From Alphaproteobacteria bacterium (GTDB lineage Bacteria; Pseudomonadota; Alphaproteobacteria; Rhizobiales; JAJFHC01), in contig JAJFHD010000068.1 in NCBI GenBank assembly GCA_021775805.1, forward strand, positions 1-64,000: 64,000 bases of DNA. Reading direction: 5' to 3'. Shown piece after piece: positions 48,037-57,003 of the stretch; positions within the stretch are counted from its first letter, which is position 1, and every line of letters begins with the position of its first letter. A program made the position numbers and the translations under genes. The notes beneath the pieces are model-generated. The model saw only the letters and a program-made list of their open reading frames with translations, was not told the origin of the DNA and searched no databases.

Positions 48037-50523
48037 ATGACGGAGAGAAGTTCAATCGGTGCATTCGAAACTGCATTGGCAAACGAGGAATTCGAAACGG
48101 CGGAAGATATCCTTCGGGAGATCACCGAAACGGCACCGGCCGACTCCCAGAAACAGCCATTTTCCGCCTCCGTACATATCAAGGAAAACTACATCGAACC
48201 TGCGGGAGAGGGACTGGAAAGTGATATTGCGGTTCCGCTCGCAAACGACCTTTCGCGAAAGCTCCGGAATGCACGTTACTGGTTCAAAACCAGGTTCGGA
48301 TTTTCCGGGATCAAGATTGTGTCGGAAGGTGACAGCTGGTTTCAGTATCCGGTTCTGCTCGACGATATCATCGACGACCTGTCGGGAGACCGGGACAAAG
48401 CGGTTTACTCCCTGGGGGCTGCAGGCGATCTGCTTGCGGACATGGTCATGCAGCGGCAGTATCTTGCCGCACTCAGCGAGACCGGCGCTCACGTGTTTCT
48501 GATCTCGGGGGGTGGAAACGATGTGCTCGGCGAAGGCGCATTAAAGCGCGTTCTCAAGCGGTATGAGCCGGACGCAAGCCCTGAAGACCTTATTGACACG
48601 GAAGCCGCCGATGCCGTGCTCATGGAAGTCGTTGGCCACTATCGGTCAATTCTGGACGATGTCACACGGCATCATCCCGGCGTTCAGACTTTCGGTCACG
48701 CCTACGATCTTCCATTTCCGCGCAGAGACGGCAAATGGCTGGGCATCCCGCTTGATGCGTTCGATATTCCGCTGGAAACGGGACGAGACGTCATAAAGAT
48801 TCTCGTCGACCGGTTCGCATCAGCGCTTCAACAGCTTGCGGCAGAGTACACGCGGTTCACATTCGTCGACGTGCGGGGAACGGTCGGAAACAACCATCGT
48901 AACTGGTACGATGAACTTCATCCGAAGAGCACGGGGTTTGCCCGCGCGGCGCTGCCATTCCGGGAGGCAATTGATTCATACGCCACTGGAATCGACCTGG
49001 AAGCGGGAACGGCATTTGACGTGTCGCGTTCCGCACTCGAAAGCGGAACGAAAAAGATTGTGCTCGATCCCGGTCACGGGGGCGCGCCGCCACCGTCGGT
49101 TTTCAAGGGATCAAGCTGGAACAATGCCATAGGGCCCAATGGTACCCTTGAAAAAACCCTGTCCTTCGACGTCTGCAAACGCGCGGCTGAATTCCTGCGC
49201 ACGCGAGGCTATCAGGTCGAGTTGACGCGGACCGAAGATGTCAACGTTGGACTGAAAGATCGTGCCCTGGTCGCAAAACAGATCAGAGCGGACGCCTTCG
49301 TGTCCGTGCATTTCAACGCGTCCAACCAGCATACGGCTCAAGGGACGGAAACCTGGATTGCCGTCAATGCAAGCTCGGTGTCGCATTCCCTGGCGCAATC
49401 TGTGCAGGCGGCGATGGTCGCGGCACTCGGGCACAGAGACCGTGGCCTAAAGCGGCGAAACCTCGGTGTCATTCGTCGGGACCGGCATGCGCCGAACACG
49501 GCGGCCGTCCTACATGAGGTCAGTTTCATGGACCGTGCGGACGAGGAGGCAAAGCTGCGAACGATGTCCTACCGGGAAAAGATCGCGCGGGCCATCGCCG
49601 ACGGCGTCGACGCTTTCCTGAGCGATGAATTCGAAACATCTTTCTTCGAAACGGATGAGTTTGAGATCGGCGATGCGATTGAAGACAGCGCAGACAGGCG
49701 ATCTCTGACTGTGCCGGCCCATCTGGGGTACGCAGAGGCGCCGGTTTTGCCGGATCGCCAGGGTGGCCACGAAATTCCGGATCCGGCCGCTGGTTCGCGA
49801 CACAGAGGAGGGCATCTTCTCGCGGATGCTGACACCTATGCGGCAGATCCCGATCTGGGCGGAAGTATTTCACGGTCTTCCAGACCATTCATAGATGACC
49901 TGTTGCGTGGAATTGTGTCTCGGGTTTCAACAGATGGTGGTCCGGGGCCCGATACCGCAGATGACCGGAATGAGTTTTCGGATGTGCCGATTGGCGATCC
50001 GTTTGATTTCGACGCAATCGGCCGTGATCCGACAGCGGGAAGGCCATCTTTGGAGCTCGAATTCTCCGGTCTAGAGAGCGGTGGATTCGACTACGCTGCG
50101 TTTGAAGCGTTCATCGACGATCTTAATCTGCGGTACTTTCAACCGCACGAGTTTCTGGTCATGGGCGGCAGCAATCAGAGCGGGCCGTGTGCCGGCAAAA
50201 ACAGACTGCCGCCGAAGTCGCTCTGGCCCCGTCTCACAAACAGCGCACAGATGCTCGACGAAATCAGGCATCGCCTGGGGGCACCGGTCCGGATTTTGTC
50301 CTGTTACCGCAGCCCACAATACAATGTGTGCATCGATGGTGCATCGGGCAGCCTGCACAAGCAGTTCAATGCCATCGATTGGCGTTGCAGTGCCGGAACG
50401 TCGTCAACCTGGCGTGGTGTGGCCCGTGAGGTGAGGGATTCTCACTCGCGATTCAGGGGCGGTATCGGCCTCTATTCCAGCTTCGTTCATATCGATACGC
50501 GCGGTTACAACGCGAACTGGTAA
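48037..50523 (+). CDS. SGNH hydrolase - N-acetylmuramoyl-L-alanine amidase - M15 peptidase fusion
   Basis: This 828-residue protein joins three hydrolases. The SGNH/GDSL part (about 90-310) has SEGDSWFQYP, GGGNDVLGEG and DELHPKSTG. The Amidase_3 part (about 338-530) has IVLDPGHGG, SVHFNAS and LHEVSFMD with the zinc histidines and glutamate. An acidic linker follows (about 535-690). The M15-type C-terminus (about 695-828) has SCYRSPQYN, HKQFNAIDWRC and SFVHIDTRG. The amidase and M15 parts predict peptidoglycan cleavage, and the SGNH part may remove acyl groups. No signal peptide is seen. ATG 48037 follows GGGAG; GTG 48016 is the longer option. The next gene starts 43 bases later. Confidence 0.9.
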   Translation: MTERSSIGAFETALANEEFETAEDILREITETAPADSQKQPFSASVHIKENYIEPAGEGLESDIAVPLANDLSRKLRNARYWFKTRFGFSGIKIVSEGDSWFQYPVLLDDIIDDLSGDRDKAVYSLGAAGDLLADMVMQRQYLAALSETGAHVFLISGGGNDVLGEGALKRVLKRYEPDASPEDLIDTEAADAVLMEVVGHYRSILDDVTRHHPGVQTFGHAYDLPFPRRDGKWLGIPLDAFDIPLETGRDVIKILVDRFASALQQLAAEYTRFTFVDVRGTVGNNHRNWYDELHPKSTGFARAALPFREAIDSYATGIDLEAGTAFDVSRSALESGTKKIVLDPGHGGAPPPSVFKGSSWNNAIGPNGTLEKTLSFDVCKRAAEFLRTRGYQVELTRTEDVNVGLKDRALVAKQIRADAFVSVHFNASNQHTAQGTETWIAVNASSVSHSLAQSVQAAMVAALGHRDRGLKRRNLGVIRRDRHAPNTAAVLHEVSFMDRADEEAKLRTMSYREKIARAIADGVDAFLSDEFETSFFETDEFEIGDAIEDSADRRSLTVPAHLGYAEAPVLPDRQGGHEIPDPAAGSRHRGGHLLADADTYAADPDLGGSISRSSRPFIDDLLRGIVSRVSTDGGPGPDTADDRNEFSDVPIGDPFDFDAIGRDPTAGRPSLELEFSGLESGGFDYAAFEAFIDDLNLRYFQPHEFLVMGGSNQSGPCAGKNRLPPKSLWPRLTNSAQMLDEIRHRLGAPVRILSCYRSPQYNVCIDGASGSLHKQFNAIDWRCSAGTSSTWRGVAREVRDSHSRFRGGIGLYSSFVHIDTRGYNANW

Positions 50524-50566
50524 CGCGTTGGTCGGACTGAATCCAATAAAGACAGCGAGTGAGACA

Positions 50567-53227
50567 ATGATCGATCTTGATATTCCCTTTATCGACCCGC
50601 GCAATGCCGACGAGGTTCGGCGCGCCGAACAGGCAGTGCTGCGTTCGGTGGACGATCCCGCCGTGATGGCGGACGGATGGCGCAATGTTCGGCAGGAACT
50701 GGCCGGCGGGCCGGTCGCGGCAGACGGTGCCCTTGAAGCACAGATTGCCGAGTGGACAACGGCTCCTGCCGCCCTTCTCGAGATTCTGGCTACTCATCGC
50801 AAGAGTGTTGCGCGCGTGCTGGTGTCGGACGGGGTCGACTTTCGAAACCGGCGGGGAAACTGGAACGGTACCGGTTTCCTTGTCGGGCCGAACCTCTTTC
50901 TGACGAACCACCATGTCATCAATAGTCCCGATGTGGCCCGGAAAGCCGAGATAGAGTTCGGCTATGAAACACCCGTGCGGGCTCTGCTCGACGTCGCCGT
51001 CAGCGAGGCGCCGGCTGTCCAGTCATTTGCGCTCGACCCCGCGAGGCTGTTTGTCACCAGCCCGGTTCAGAATGGCGGATTGGATTTCACCCTTGTCTGG
51101 ATCGACAGTGAAGCCGCCCGCCGTTTCGGCTTCATTCCGATGGGGCGGGGGTCATACAAAGTGTCTAAGCGCGAACCCACTTATGTGATTCATCACCCGG
51201 AGGGAAGGAAGAAAGAGGCGTCACTCGACGATACCGAATTGTTGGGTGACAACCATGCGGTTATTCACTACGCCGCGGATACAAAAAGCGGTTCTTCCGG
51301 CAGCCCGGTTTTCAACAAACACGGAGGCCTGGTGGCCCTTCATCATGCCGGCCCGGCGACCTCCAAGGTCAGGGCAGTTTATCCCGATACCAGCGCCAGA
51401 TTGAACGACGGCCGACAGACCAGCAATCTCAACGAAGGCATCAAGATTGCTGCCATCGCAGTCTTCCTGGAACGATTGTCGCAAAGGGTGGATGAAAAAG
51501 CACCGCAGGCCAAAGAAGTTCTCAAGCAGATCGGCGAGTCCGATACGGTGACAGGATACTTTGGCGTCCTGGGCCGCGAGAGCGATGCCGACACCGACTA
51601 CGAACTGGTTGTAGACCTCCACAAGGGAAAAGAACACGATCTGGACATCGGCTTCTGGAACATCAGGTGGTTCAACAACACCTGGGACGAACCAGGCCGC
51701 CTCGAGGCTGTTGCGCGGGTCATTGTCGATCTGAACCTCGACGTGTGGGGATTGAGCGAGGTTTCTCCCACTGCCGTCACGAAACTCGTTGAGTACATTC
51801 ATCGGGCATTCGGACAGAACTATCTGGCCGGATTTTCCGAACCGGATGCTTCCCAGGGCAAACAATCGACCGCGATGATCTGGAAAGAAACGACGGTCGA
51901 AGGCAGTCGGGAGGAGTGGCCTGAGGATCTTCATCGGCTGTTCGTTGCCGACAGCCACGACAGTTTGGGCCTGGAGGCGGTCCATGGCAGGATTTTCAAC
52001 CGCTATCCGGGTTTGTTCCGCTTCAAGAGTAAGAGCGGTGATGTCGACGTCTATGTCGTTCCCCTTCATTTGAAGGCGAAATCAGAGGGTTCCCTTCGGC
52101 GCAGGCTTGCGAGCAGGATTCTCGTTCATGCTGTGGACAAGATGATTACCGAGCACGGCAGGCACCGCGACTGGATCCTGGCAGGAGATCTCAACGCCAC
52201 GCTTGCGAGTGGCGACCTCGATCACCTGTCGCGTGACGGTTTCGTTCCTCTGGGTGCCAAAGACGAAGCGTCGGGGGCATTCACCTACCTCAGATCGCCA
52301 CACAGCATGATCGACCGAATCTTCGTGTCTCAGAACATGCGCAAGGTGTTGGATGACGACGATATTCTGATCGTCGCGCACGACAACGTCCTCGACAAGT
52401 TCGTCCCGGATGTCTCCGACCATCGGCCGATTGCGATGCGGCTGTCCTTGACCGGCACCAACCGTCGCTTTGGGGAAAACGATGTTGGCGCGCTGTTCGA
52501 CAGAGTGGTGGGCCGCGACACTGTCGCTGCGGACGGGCGAGGCGAGGGATGCAACTGCGACCCAACCCGAATTGCAATAGAATGGATCTCCGATGGGTTG
52601 AACAAACGGGAATTCATGATCGCGAACGCGCGCAGCTTTTCGCGCCTTCGCGATGTTGTGAACCGCCGATTGAACGGAGAATACGGGGCGGCGTTCAAAG
52701 CGCTAACCGACCGCGATTTCTGGGCGGTTGTCTATACTGAAGCCGGCCTGAGAAACGGTAACGTCGACCCCCAGGCCACCCACAGCGAAGGTGAGCGCGG
52801 TCTCCTGCCACTGCCATCCAACATCCGTTTCTGGAACGGCGCCGATGCGCCGGACTGGAACAGGCTCACGACACTTCACGACAACCTGTTTCATTATGGG
52901 CTGTATATGGGCCAGCTGAAAAACAAGGCTGTCAGGCGCTTCCCTGCCGGGATGCTGTATCGGGATCTGTTTGCATATGAAGGTATCGACGGCGACTCTG
53001 CCCGGGAAGCGACGCTGCTGACCGGTATCATTCACGGGTACTTTCTGGACAGCAACTATGGTGCGGGAACCGCCCCAATCGAGCATGTGCTGGACGGCAT
53101 CGCCAATAATCTGGCTGTCGACCGTATTCTACAGCACTCGGGCTATGTTCATGCCGGAACATCCATCCTGAGAAACAGACAGTTGAACCTGGAGGCTGCG
53201 AACCGCGATTTTCGGTCATTCTTGTAA
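50567..53227 (+). CDS. Trypsin-like protease fused to an endonuclease/exonuclease/phosphatase domain
   Basis: This 886-residue protein combines a serine protease and a nuclease-type domain. The protease (about 70-330) has GTGFLVGPNLFLTNHHV with the catalytic His, GGLDFTLVWID with the Asp, and SGSSGSPVFN with the Ser. The second domain (about 358-630) has DIGFWNIRWFNN, GLSEVS, VYVVPLHLKAKSEG, WILAGDLNA and SDHRPIAMRL, the order of the EEP fold shared by DNase I and sphingomyelinases. The last 220 residues (LFHYGLYMGQLKNKAVRRF) are unrecognised. No signal peptide is present. It is co-directional with the triple-hydrolase gene, 43 bases downstream, and the two probably form one transcript. Confidence 0.88.
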   Translation: MIDLDIPFIDPRNADEVRRAEQAVLRSVDDPAVMADGWRNVRQELAGGPVAADGALEAQIAEWTTAPAALLEILATHRKSVARVLVSDGVDFRNRRGNWNGTGFLVGPNLFLTNHHVINSPDVARKAEIEFGYETPVRALLDVAVSEAPAVQSFALDPARLFVTSPVQNGGLDFTLVWIDSEAARRFGFIPMGRGSYKVSKREPTYVIHHPEGRKKEASLDDTELLGDNHAVIHYAADTKSGSSGSPVFNKHGGLVALHHAGPATSKVRAVYPDTSARLNDGRQTSNLNEGIKIAAIAVFLERLSQRVDEKAPQAKEVLKQIGESDTVTGYFGVLGRESDADTDYELVVDLHKGKEHDLDIGFWNIRWFNNTWDEPGRLEAVARVIVDLNLDVWGLSEVSPTAVTKLVEYIHRAFGQNYLAGFSEPDASQGKQSTAMIWKETTVEGSREEWPEDLHRLFVADSHDSLGLEAVHGRIFNRYPGLFRFKSKSGDVDVYVVPLHLKAKSEGSLRRRLASRILVHAVDKMITEHGRHRDWILAGDLNATLASGDLDHLSRDGFVPLGAKDEASGAFTYLRSPHSMIDRIFVSQNMRKVLDDDDILIVAHDNVLDKFVPDVSDHRPIAMRLSLTGTNRRFGENDVGALFDRVVGRDTVAADGRGEGCNCDPTRIAIEWISDGLNKREFMIANARSFSRLRDVVNRRLNGEYGAAFKALTDRDFWAVVYTEAGLRNGNVDPQATHSEGERGLLPLPSNIRFWNGADAPDWNRLTTLHDNLFHYGLYMGQLKNKAVRRFPAGMLYRDLFAYEGIDGDSAREATLLTGIIHGYFLDSNYGAGTAPIEHVLDGIANNLAVDRILQHSGYVHAGTSILRNRQLNLEAANRDFRSFL

Positions 53228-53379
53228 CGACGAACTATTGTGCCAGATCGTCAGGATGGCCTCGGAAGTTGGAGGAAACATATATTGAGTATGGCGTTCA
53301 AGGTTCAGATGCAATAGAATACAAGACTTCTAAAACTGAATACCAAATATTACTTACCAATAGTTCATAGGAGATCAAG

Positions 53380-54324
53380 ATGAATTCTGTAAAAATTTCT
53401 GTATTTCTGACATTAAGCTCGTTTTTGTGTTACCCTGCGGAGGCGCAGACCGTGAAATACAGGGGGTTGTGTGAGGCGTCCGCTGCCGCGGTCATGGATG
53501 ACACCCATTTTATTGTTGCCAGCGACGATAAGGATTCAGTCGCTGTCTACCAAAGCGATGGCAAACTCAAGGAACGTATTCCGGTCAACTGGTCTGACGA
53601 TCTCGGGAAACTGTCCGACATTGAGGGTGCCGTAAAGATCGGCAGGACCACATTCTGGATCACGTCACATTCCTTGACCGATTCGCGCAAACGCAAGAAA
53701 AAACGCTTCAAGCTGTTCGCGACGGTCAACGAAAACGGCAAACCCGTTGAGGTGGGAAAAAAAGCAAAGGATCTGGAGGAGGTTCTTAGAGTTATCCTAG
53801 CAAACGTGGTACCGGAGGCCAATATTGGCGACGAAACGAAATCCACCCTCAACATTGAAGGGCTGGCTGCCACGCCCGCCGGTGAGCTTCTTGTCGGCCT
53901 GCGGGCTCCGTTGTCAAAAGATCGGGAGGCGTTGGTTGTCAATTTGGGAGATCCGTTCATTCTGGTTGGCCTGCCGGCAAACGAGCAACAAGTCGATTCC
54001 GCATTTCCACAGGTGAGCCGCGTTCAACTGGGTGGCCGCGGCATCAGGAGCCTGGAGCTCCTGCCTCTGGCAGACTCTCAATTCGGAATCATCGCCGGTG
54101 CGTCGGGTAAAGAAGAAACGAGCTTTGCGTTTTTCAAGTGGGATGGCAGCAACAACGTATCTGAGGTTGACGGCATCGACTTCAAGGACATGCAACCGGA
54201 AGCCATGATTGCATGGCCCGATGGACTGATTTCAATTTTTGGCGACAATGGCGATGTTTGCCAAGACAAAAAAGGACCCGGAGACAATGTGAATTCGTGG
54301 TTTCCGGGGTTGGCCCTAAAATAG
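53380..54324 (+). CDS. Exported DUF3616-like protein
   Basis: This 314-residue protein has signal peptide MNSVKISVFLTLSSFLCYP with cleavage likely after AEA. The mature part reads like a DUF3616 beta-propeller: YRGLCEASAAAVMDDTHFIV, DIEGAVKIGRTTFWITSHS, NIEGLAATPAGELLVGLRAP, GRGIRSLELLPLADSQFGII and QPEAMIAWPDGLISIFGDNG. Such proteins may act as esterases or binding propellers, and no function is established for the family to my knowledge. AGGAGATCAAG precedes the ATG. It is the last gene of the rightward set, and its upstream 150 bases are AT-rich. Confidence 0.8.
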   Translation: MNSVKISVFLTLSSFLCYPAEAQTVKYRGLCEASAAAVMDDTHFIVASDDKDSVAVYQSDGKLKERIPVNWSDDLGKLSDIEGAVKIGRTTFWITSHSLTDSRKRKKKRFKLFATVNENGKPVEVGKKAKDLEEVLRVILANVVPEANIGDETKSTLNIEGLAATPAGELLVGLRAPLSKDREALVVNLGDPFILVGLPANEQQVDSAFPQVSRVQLGGRGIRSLELLPLADSQFGIIAGASGKEETSFAFFKWDGSNNVSEVDGIDFKDMQPEAMIAWPDGLISIFGDNGDVCQDKKGPGDNVNSWFPGLALK

Positions 54325-54431
54325 TAGCACTAACGGACCCGGATGAGTGGTGTGTCAGCGGCTGGACTCCGTGCGATTGGTATTGCCAGAATTTGTGGGC
54401 GCCGAAATGATCGGGATTGCAGTAAAACGCT

Positions 54432-54794
54432 TCAGTTCACAAATTTAACGGCTGTGCCCCAGACTTCGAAAAATCCCGGATCGAAGATATGCTTCCCGGG
54501 TATGCGTTTGCTGTCATAGCGAATGACCGCGTCGGCCCCAAGTTTCTTTGCCGGCCGGGTAATTCTTCCCATCGTGTTCAAATGATCATGGTAATTCGGA
54601 CCGACGATCTGCACGAGGCGGACGTGTATTTTCTTCAAAACGCGATATTTCCGGTTGATGTCGCCCTGATACACTGGCGGATTGCTCCAGCCGAACAGGT
54701 CGATACGGGTTCCGATGTCATCTTTGGGATGAGCGCAAGCTGCCAACAGTATTGACAGAGACAGTAAGGCAGCCAGTTTTATCCAATTGTGCAT
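54432..54794 (-). CDS. Putative lipoprotein
   Basis: This 120-residue protein has signal sequence MHNWIKLAALLSLSILLAAC, in which the LAAC lipobox places the lipidated cysteine at residue 20. The rest (YRVLKKIHVRLVQIVGPNYH, MGRITRPAKKLGADAVIRYD) resembles the small alpha/beta fold of YbjQ-like or RcsF-like envelope proteins, in which a Lys- or Gly-Ala-Asp-Ala turn is common, but I cannot name the family. The ATG at 54794 is set by the signal peptide; the frame upstream is not supported. It converges with the DUF3616 gene. Confidence 0.75.
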   Translation of the reverse strand: MHNWIKLAALLSLSILLAACAHPKDDIGTRIDLFGWSNPPVYQGDINRKYRVLKKIHVRLVQIVGPNYHDHLNTMGRITRPAKKLGADAVIRYDSKRIPGKHIFDPGFFEVWGTAVKFVN

Positions 54795-55016
54795 CGTTTT
54801 TCTCTGCAACGGTGTAAGGTCATTTTCTGTAATGCAATCTATACAAAAACGGGGAATGCAAAAGCAGAGAATTGATCTTGTCCAGCAATAACTGCCGAAT
54901 TCAGCTGTCGCTGCCTGAAGATCTACTTCGCTTGCAATAATGCGGGTCAGGGCCTCATGAATTTGTATCGCCCCACGGGACAAAGAGAGCTGGATCTGGT
55001 CAAAGAAGGTGGCTGA

Positions 55017-55325
55017 AAGGCATGGCCGCCGCGGCTCCCCGATCAACCTATCTTTTATCCGGTTCTCAGCTTCGAATATGCCGAGAAGATCGCCCGTGAC
55101 TGGAACTCTGTACAAGCGGCACCGGAGAATGTCGGCTACGTCACCCGGTTTGAAATCGACGGCGTTACCGCGCAGAAATATGCCGTTCAGGAAGCCGGTG
55201 GACGAGACCACAGGGAGCTATGGGTGCCGGCAGGGGAACTGGATGCCTTCAATCGCGGCATCGTCGGGTTGATTGAAGTTGTCGCGACTTACCGGGATGG
55301 AAAGCGGTACGCTGAAATTTCCTAG
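55017..55325 (+). pseudogene. Crystallin-J1/ADP-ribosylation-annotated small protein, no start codon
   Basis: An open frame of 102 codons gives DQPIFYPVLSFEYAEKIARD, TRFEIDGVTAQKYAVQEAGG and [20 protein letters not shown], closely matching a small family usually annotated as ADP-ribosylation/crystallin J1. It has no ATG, GTG or TTG: a TGA stands just before the frame at 55014-55016. Either the 5' end is lost or a frameshift upstream removed the start. It ends 83 bases before the macrodomain gene. Confidence 0.6.
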
Positions 55326-55407
55326 TCTCCTCGACGCAACAGAGGCATTGTTCTCAAGGACCGAACAAGTTTCGTCGGCAATACACTTCGATTGGCAGGA
55401 CGTTTCC

Positions 55408-55914
55408 ATGGAAATGCGACTCATCAAAGCGGATATCACGGCAGTGGACGCAGAGGTCGTCGTCAACGCTGCAAATTCGTCACTGCTGGGTGGTGGTGGC
55501 GTCGACGGGGCTATTCATCGAAAGGGCGGGCCTGAAATTCTCGCAGCCTGCAGGGCGATCAGAAACAGGCAGGGCAAATGCGGCACCGGCGAAGCTGTGA
55601 TTACAACGGCTGGACGACTGCCCGCCAGGTTTGTGATTCACACGGTCGGGCCGGTATGGAGCGGCGGGCATAACGATGAGAGACAGTTGCTCGCGAATTG
55701 CTACCGTTCCAGCCTGCAGCTTTGCATCGAGAACAACCTTCGAACGGTGGCGTTTCCAAACATCAGCACAGGGATTTACGGGTTCCCCAAACAGGATGCG
55801 GCGGAGACCGCCATCGCTGCGGTCCAGGGGTTTGAAGACCGGGACCTGATCGAAGAGCTTGTGTTCGTCTGTTTCGACGAGGAAAATTACCGGATCTACC
55901 AAGCGTTGATGTGA
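55408..55914 (+). CDS. Macrodomain protein (ADP-ribose/O-acetyl-ADP-ribose hydrolase-like)
   Basis: This 168-residue single macrodomain has [57 protein letters not shown] and [12 protein letters not shown], the full ADP-ribose-binding set of YmdB-like O-acetyl-ADP-ribose deacetylases. The [14 protein letters not shown] loop contains the residues that contact ADP-ribose. ATG 55408 (MEMRLIKAD) is the family start; the frame is open back to 55273 without homology. The neighbouring crystallin-J1-like fragment suggests an ADP-ribose-related pair. Confidence 0.92.
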   Translation: MEMRLIKADITAVDAEVVVNAANSSLLGGGGVDGAIHRKGGPEILAACRAIRNRQGKCGTGEAVITTAGRLPARFVIHTVGPVWSGGHNDERQLLANCYRSSLQLCIENNLRTVAFPNISTGIYGFPKQDAAETAIAAVQGFEDRDLIEELVFVCFDEENYRIYQALM

Positions 55915-56037
55915 ACCGTTGATCCATCCGGTCTCGGATCTGCTCGCCGATCGATTTGGGCATGGCGCCATGGATGGCGGCGGCAATGCCGCCGGCGGAA
56001 CCGTCTTCAAAGCTCGTTCGTGAGATGTGATGAACCG

Positions 56038-56373
56038 TCATCTATCGCATTCAGGCGGTGTGTTTACTTGGCTGATGACAAAGCCATCTGCCGTCAGCTT
56101 GACCTGATCATCACGAGAGATCTCAAAAACCAACTCGATCAGCCGGACTGCTGTCCTCCCGATATGATCGGGTGTGCCGCAAACGTCGCAGTCCAGGAAA
56201 TTGTCTCCGTCCTGCGTGCGCATGAGATCACCGAAGGTCGAAGGCAGCAACGACAATGGGGCATACACATCCGGCTGGTCTGGAACGGGAATTGGCGCAG
56301 GTGAAACAACCTCGCGGCGCGGCCATGCAACAACCGCGATCAACATCAGCAACGGCACCGCCACCAAAGCCAC
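56038..56373 (-). CDS. Hypothetical membrane-anchored protein (111 aa)
   Basis: This frame starts with a hydrophobic segment (ALVAVPLLMLIAVVAW), then a Pro-rich linker and a polar domain with two cysteine pairs in NFLDCDVCGTPDH, ending ISQVNTPPECDR. The start would be GTG 56373 or ATG 56346, with no good ribosome-binding site. Its stop overlaps an ATG of a further minus-strand frame (ATGA). Possibly real; no family recognised. Confidence 0.42.
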   Translation of the reverse strand: MALVAVPLLMLIAVVAWPRREVVSPAPIPVPDQPDVYAPLSLLPSTFGDLMRTQDGDNFLDCDVCGTPDHIGRTAVRLIELVFEISRDDQVKLTADGFVISQVNTPPECDR

Positions 56374-56566
56374 ATTGGTGTAGGATCAGTTTGTCAGAAA
56401 TTTCCTCGCGGCTGACGCAGCACCCGATGGCAGGATGCCTGCACCGGTCGACCCAAGCAGTTCACCGCGGAAATATTTCACCGCGGCGGCCCCGTCAACA
56501 CGCAGATGCCCTCTTGAGAGACCAACGCATGTGGAACGAAAACGTCGCTTGATTAAAACGGATACT

Positions 56567-56890
56567 CTAGCGCAGGAAGCGACCTACCTTGGACTCCAAC
56601 ATCTGCACCAACACCGGATCCATGTACGCGTAGTCATCGGGAATATCGAGGCAGATCACCCGCTTGCCATTCAGGTGCCGGCGAAAGCGTTTTGACAACT
56701 TGTTTCTGTGGGCCTTCTCCATGACGAAGATGATATCGGCCCATTCGATCTGTTCCGACGACAACGTCACGCTGGCATCCAATGCCAAGCCCGCGGAATC
56801 CGTCTCCACACCGGGCCACGACGCAAATGTTTCCTCTGCGGTCGGGGACCTGAGTTTGTTGGCGGAGCAGATGAAGAGTGCATTTGTCAT
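56567..56890 (-). CDS. Small low-molecular-weight phosphatase-like protein
   Basis: This 107-residue protein begins MTNALFICSANKLRSPTAEE. C-SANKL-RS is the CX5R-type phosphate loop of the low-molecular-weight tyrosine phosphatase and arsenate reductase fold, and WADIIFVMEKAHRNKLSKRF and ICLDIPDDYAYMDPVLVQML match the rest of this small subgroup, including the DIPDDY segment in place of the DP loop. ATG 56890 is used because homology starts there. The substrate is unknown. Confidence 0.85.
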   Translation of the reverse strand: MTNALFICSANKLRSPTAEETFASWPGVETDSAGLALDASVTLSSEQIEWADIIFVMEKAHRNKLSKRFRRHLNGKRVICLDIPDDYAYMDPVLVQMLESKVGRFLR

Positions 56891-57003
56891 GTCCGGGAAG
56901 AAATGCAAGATCCCGCCGGATCCGTCAACTGCCTACAGTAGACTGTCAAGAACGGCGATCAGACCCATGCGCCAACGTCGTCCCGTTGTGTCGATATCGC
57001 CCT

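Noticed and set aside
55763..56041. A 92-codon minus-strand frame starting MTVHHISRTSFEDG, coupled by ATGA to the 111-aa frame upstream
   Set aside because: Its second half is antisense to the macrodomain gene and looks like noise. The first 45 codons could be a truncated gene, but nothing supports a function.
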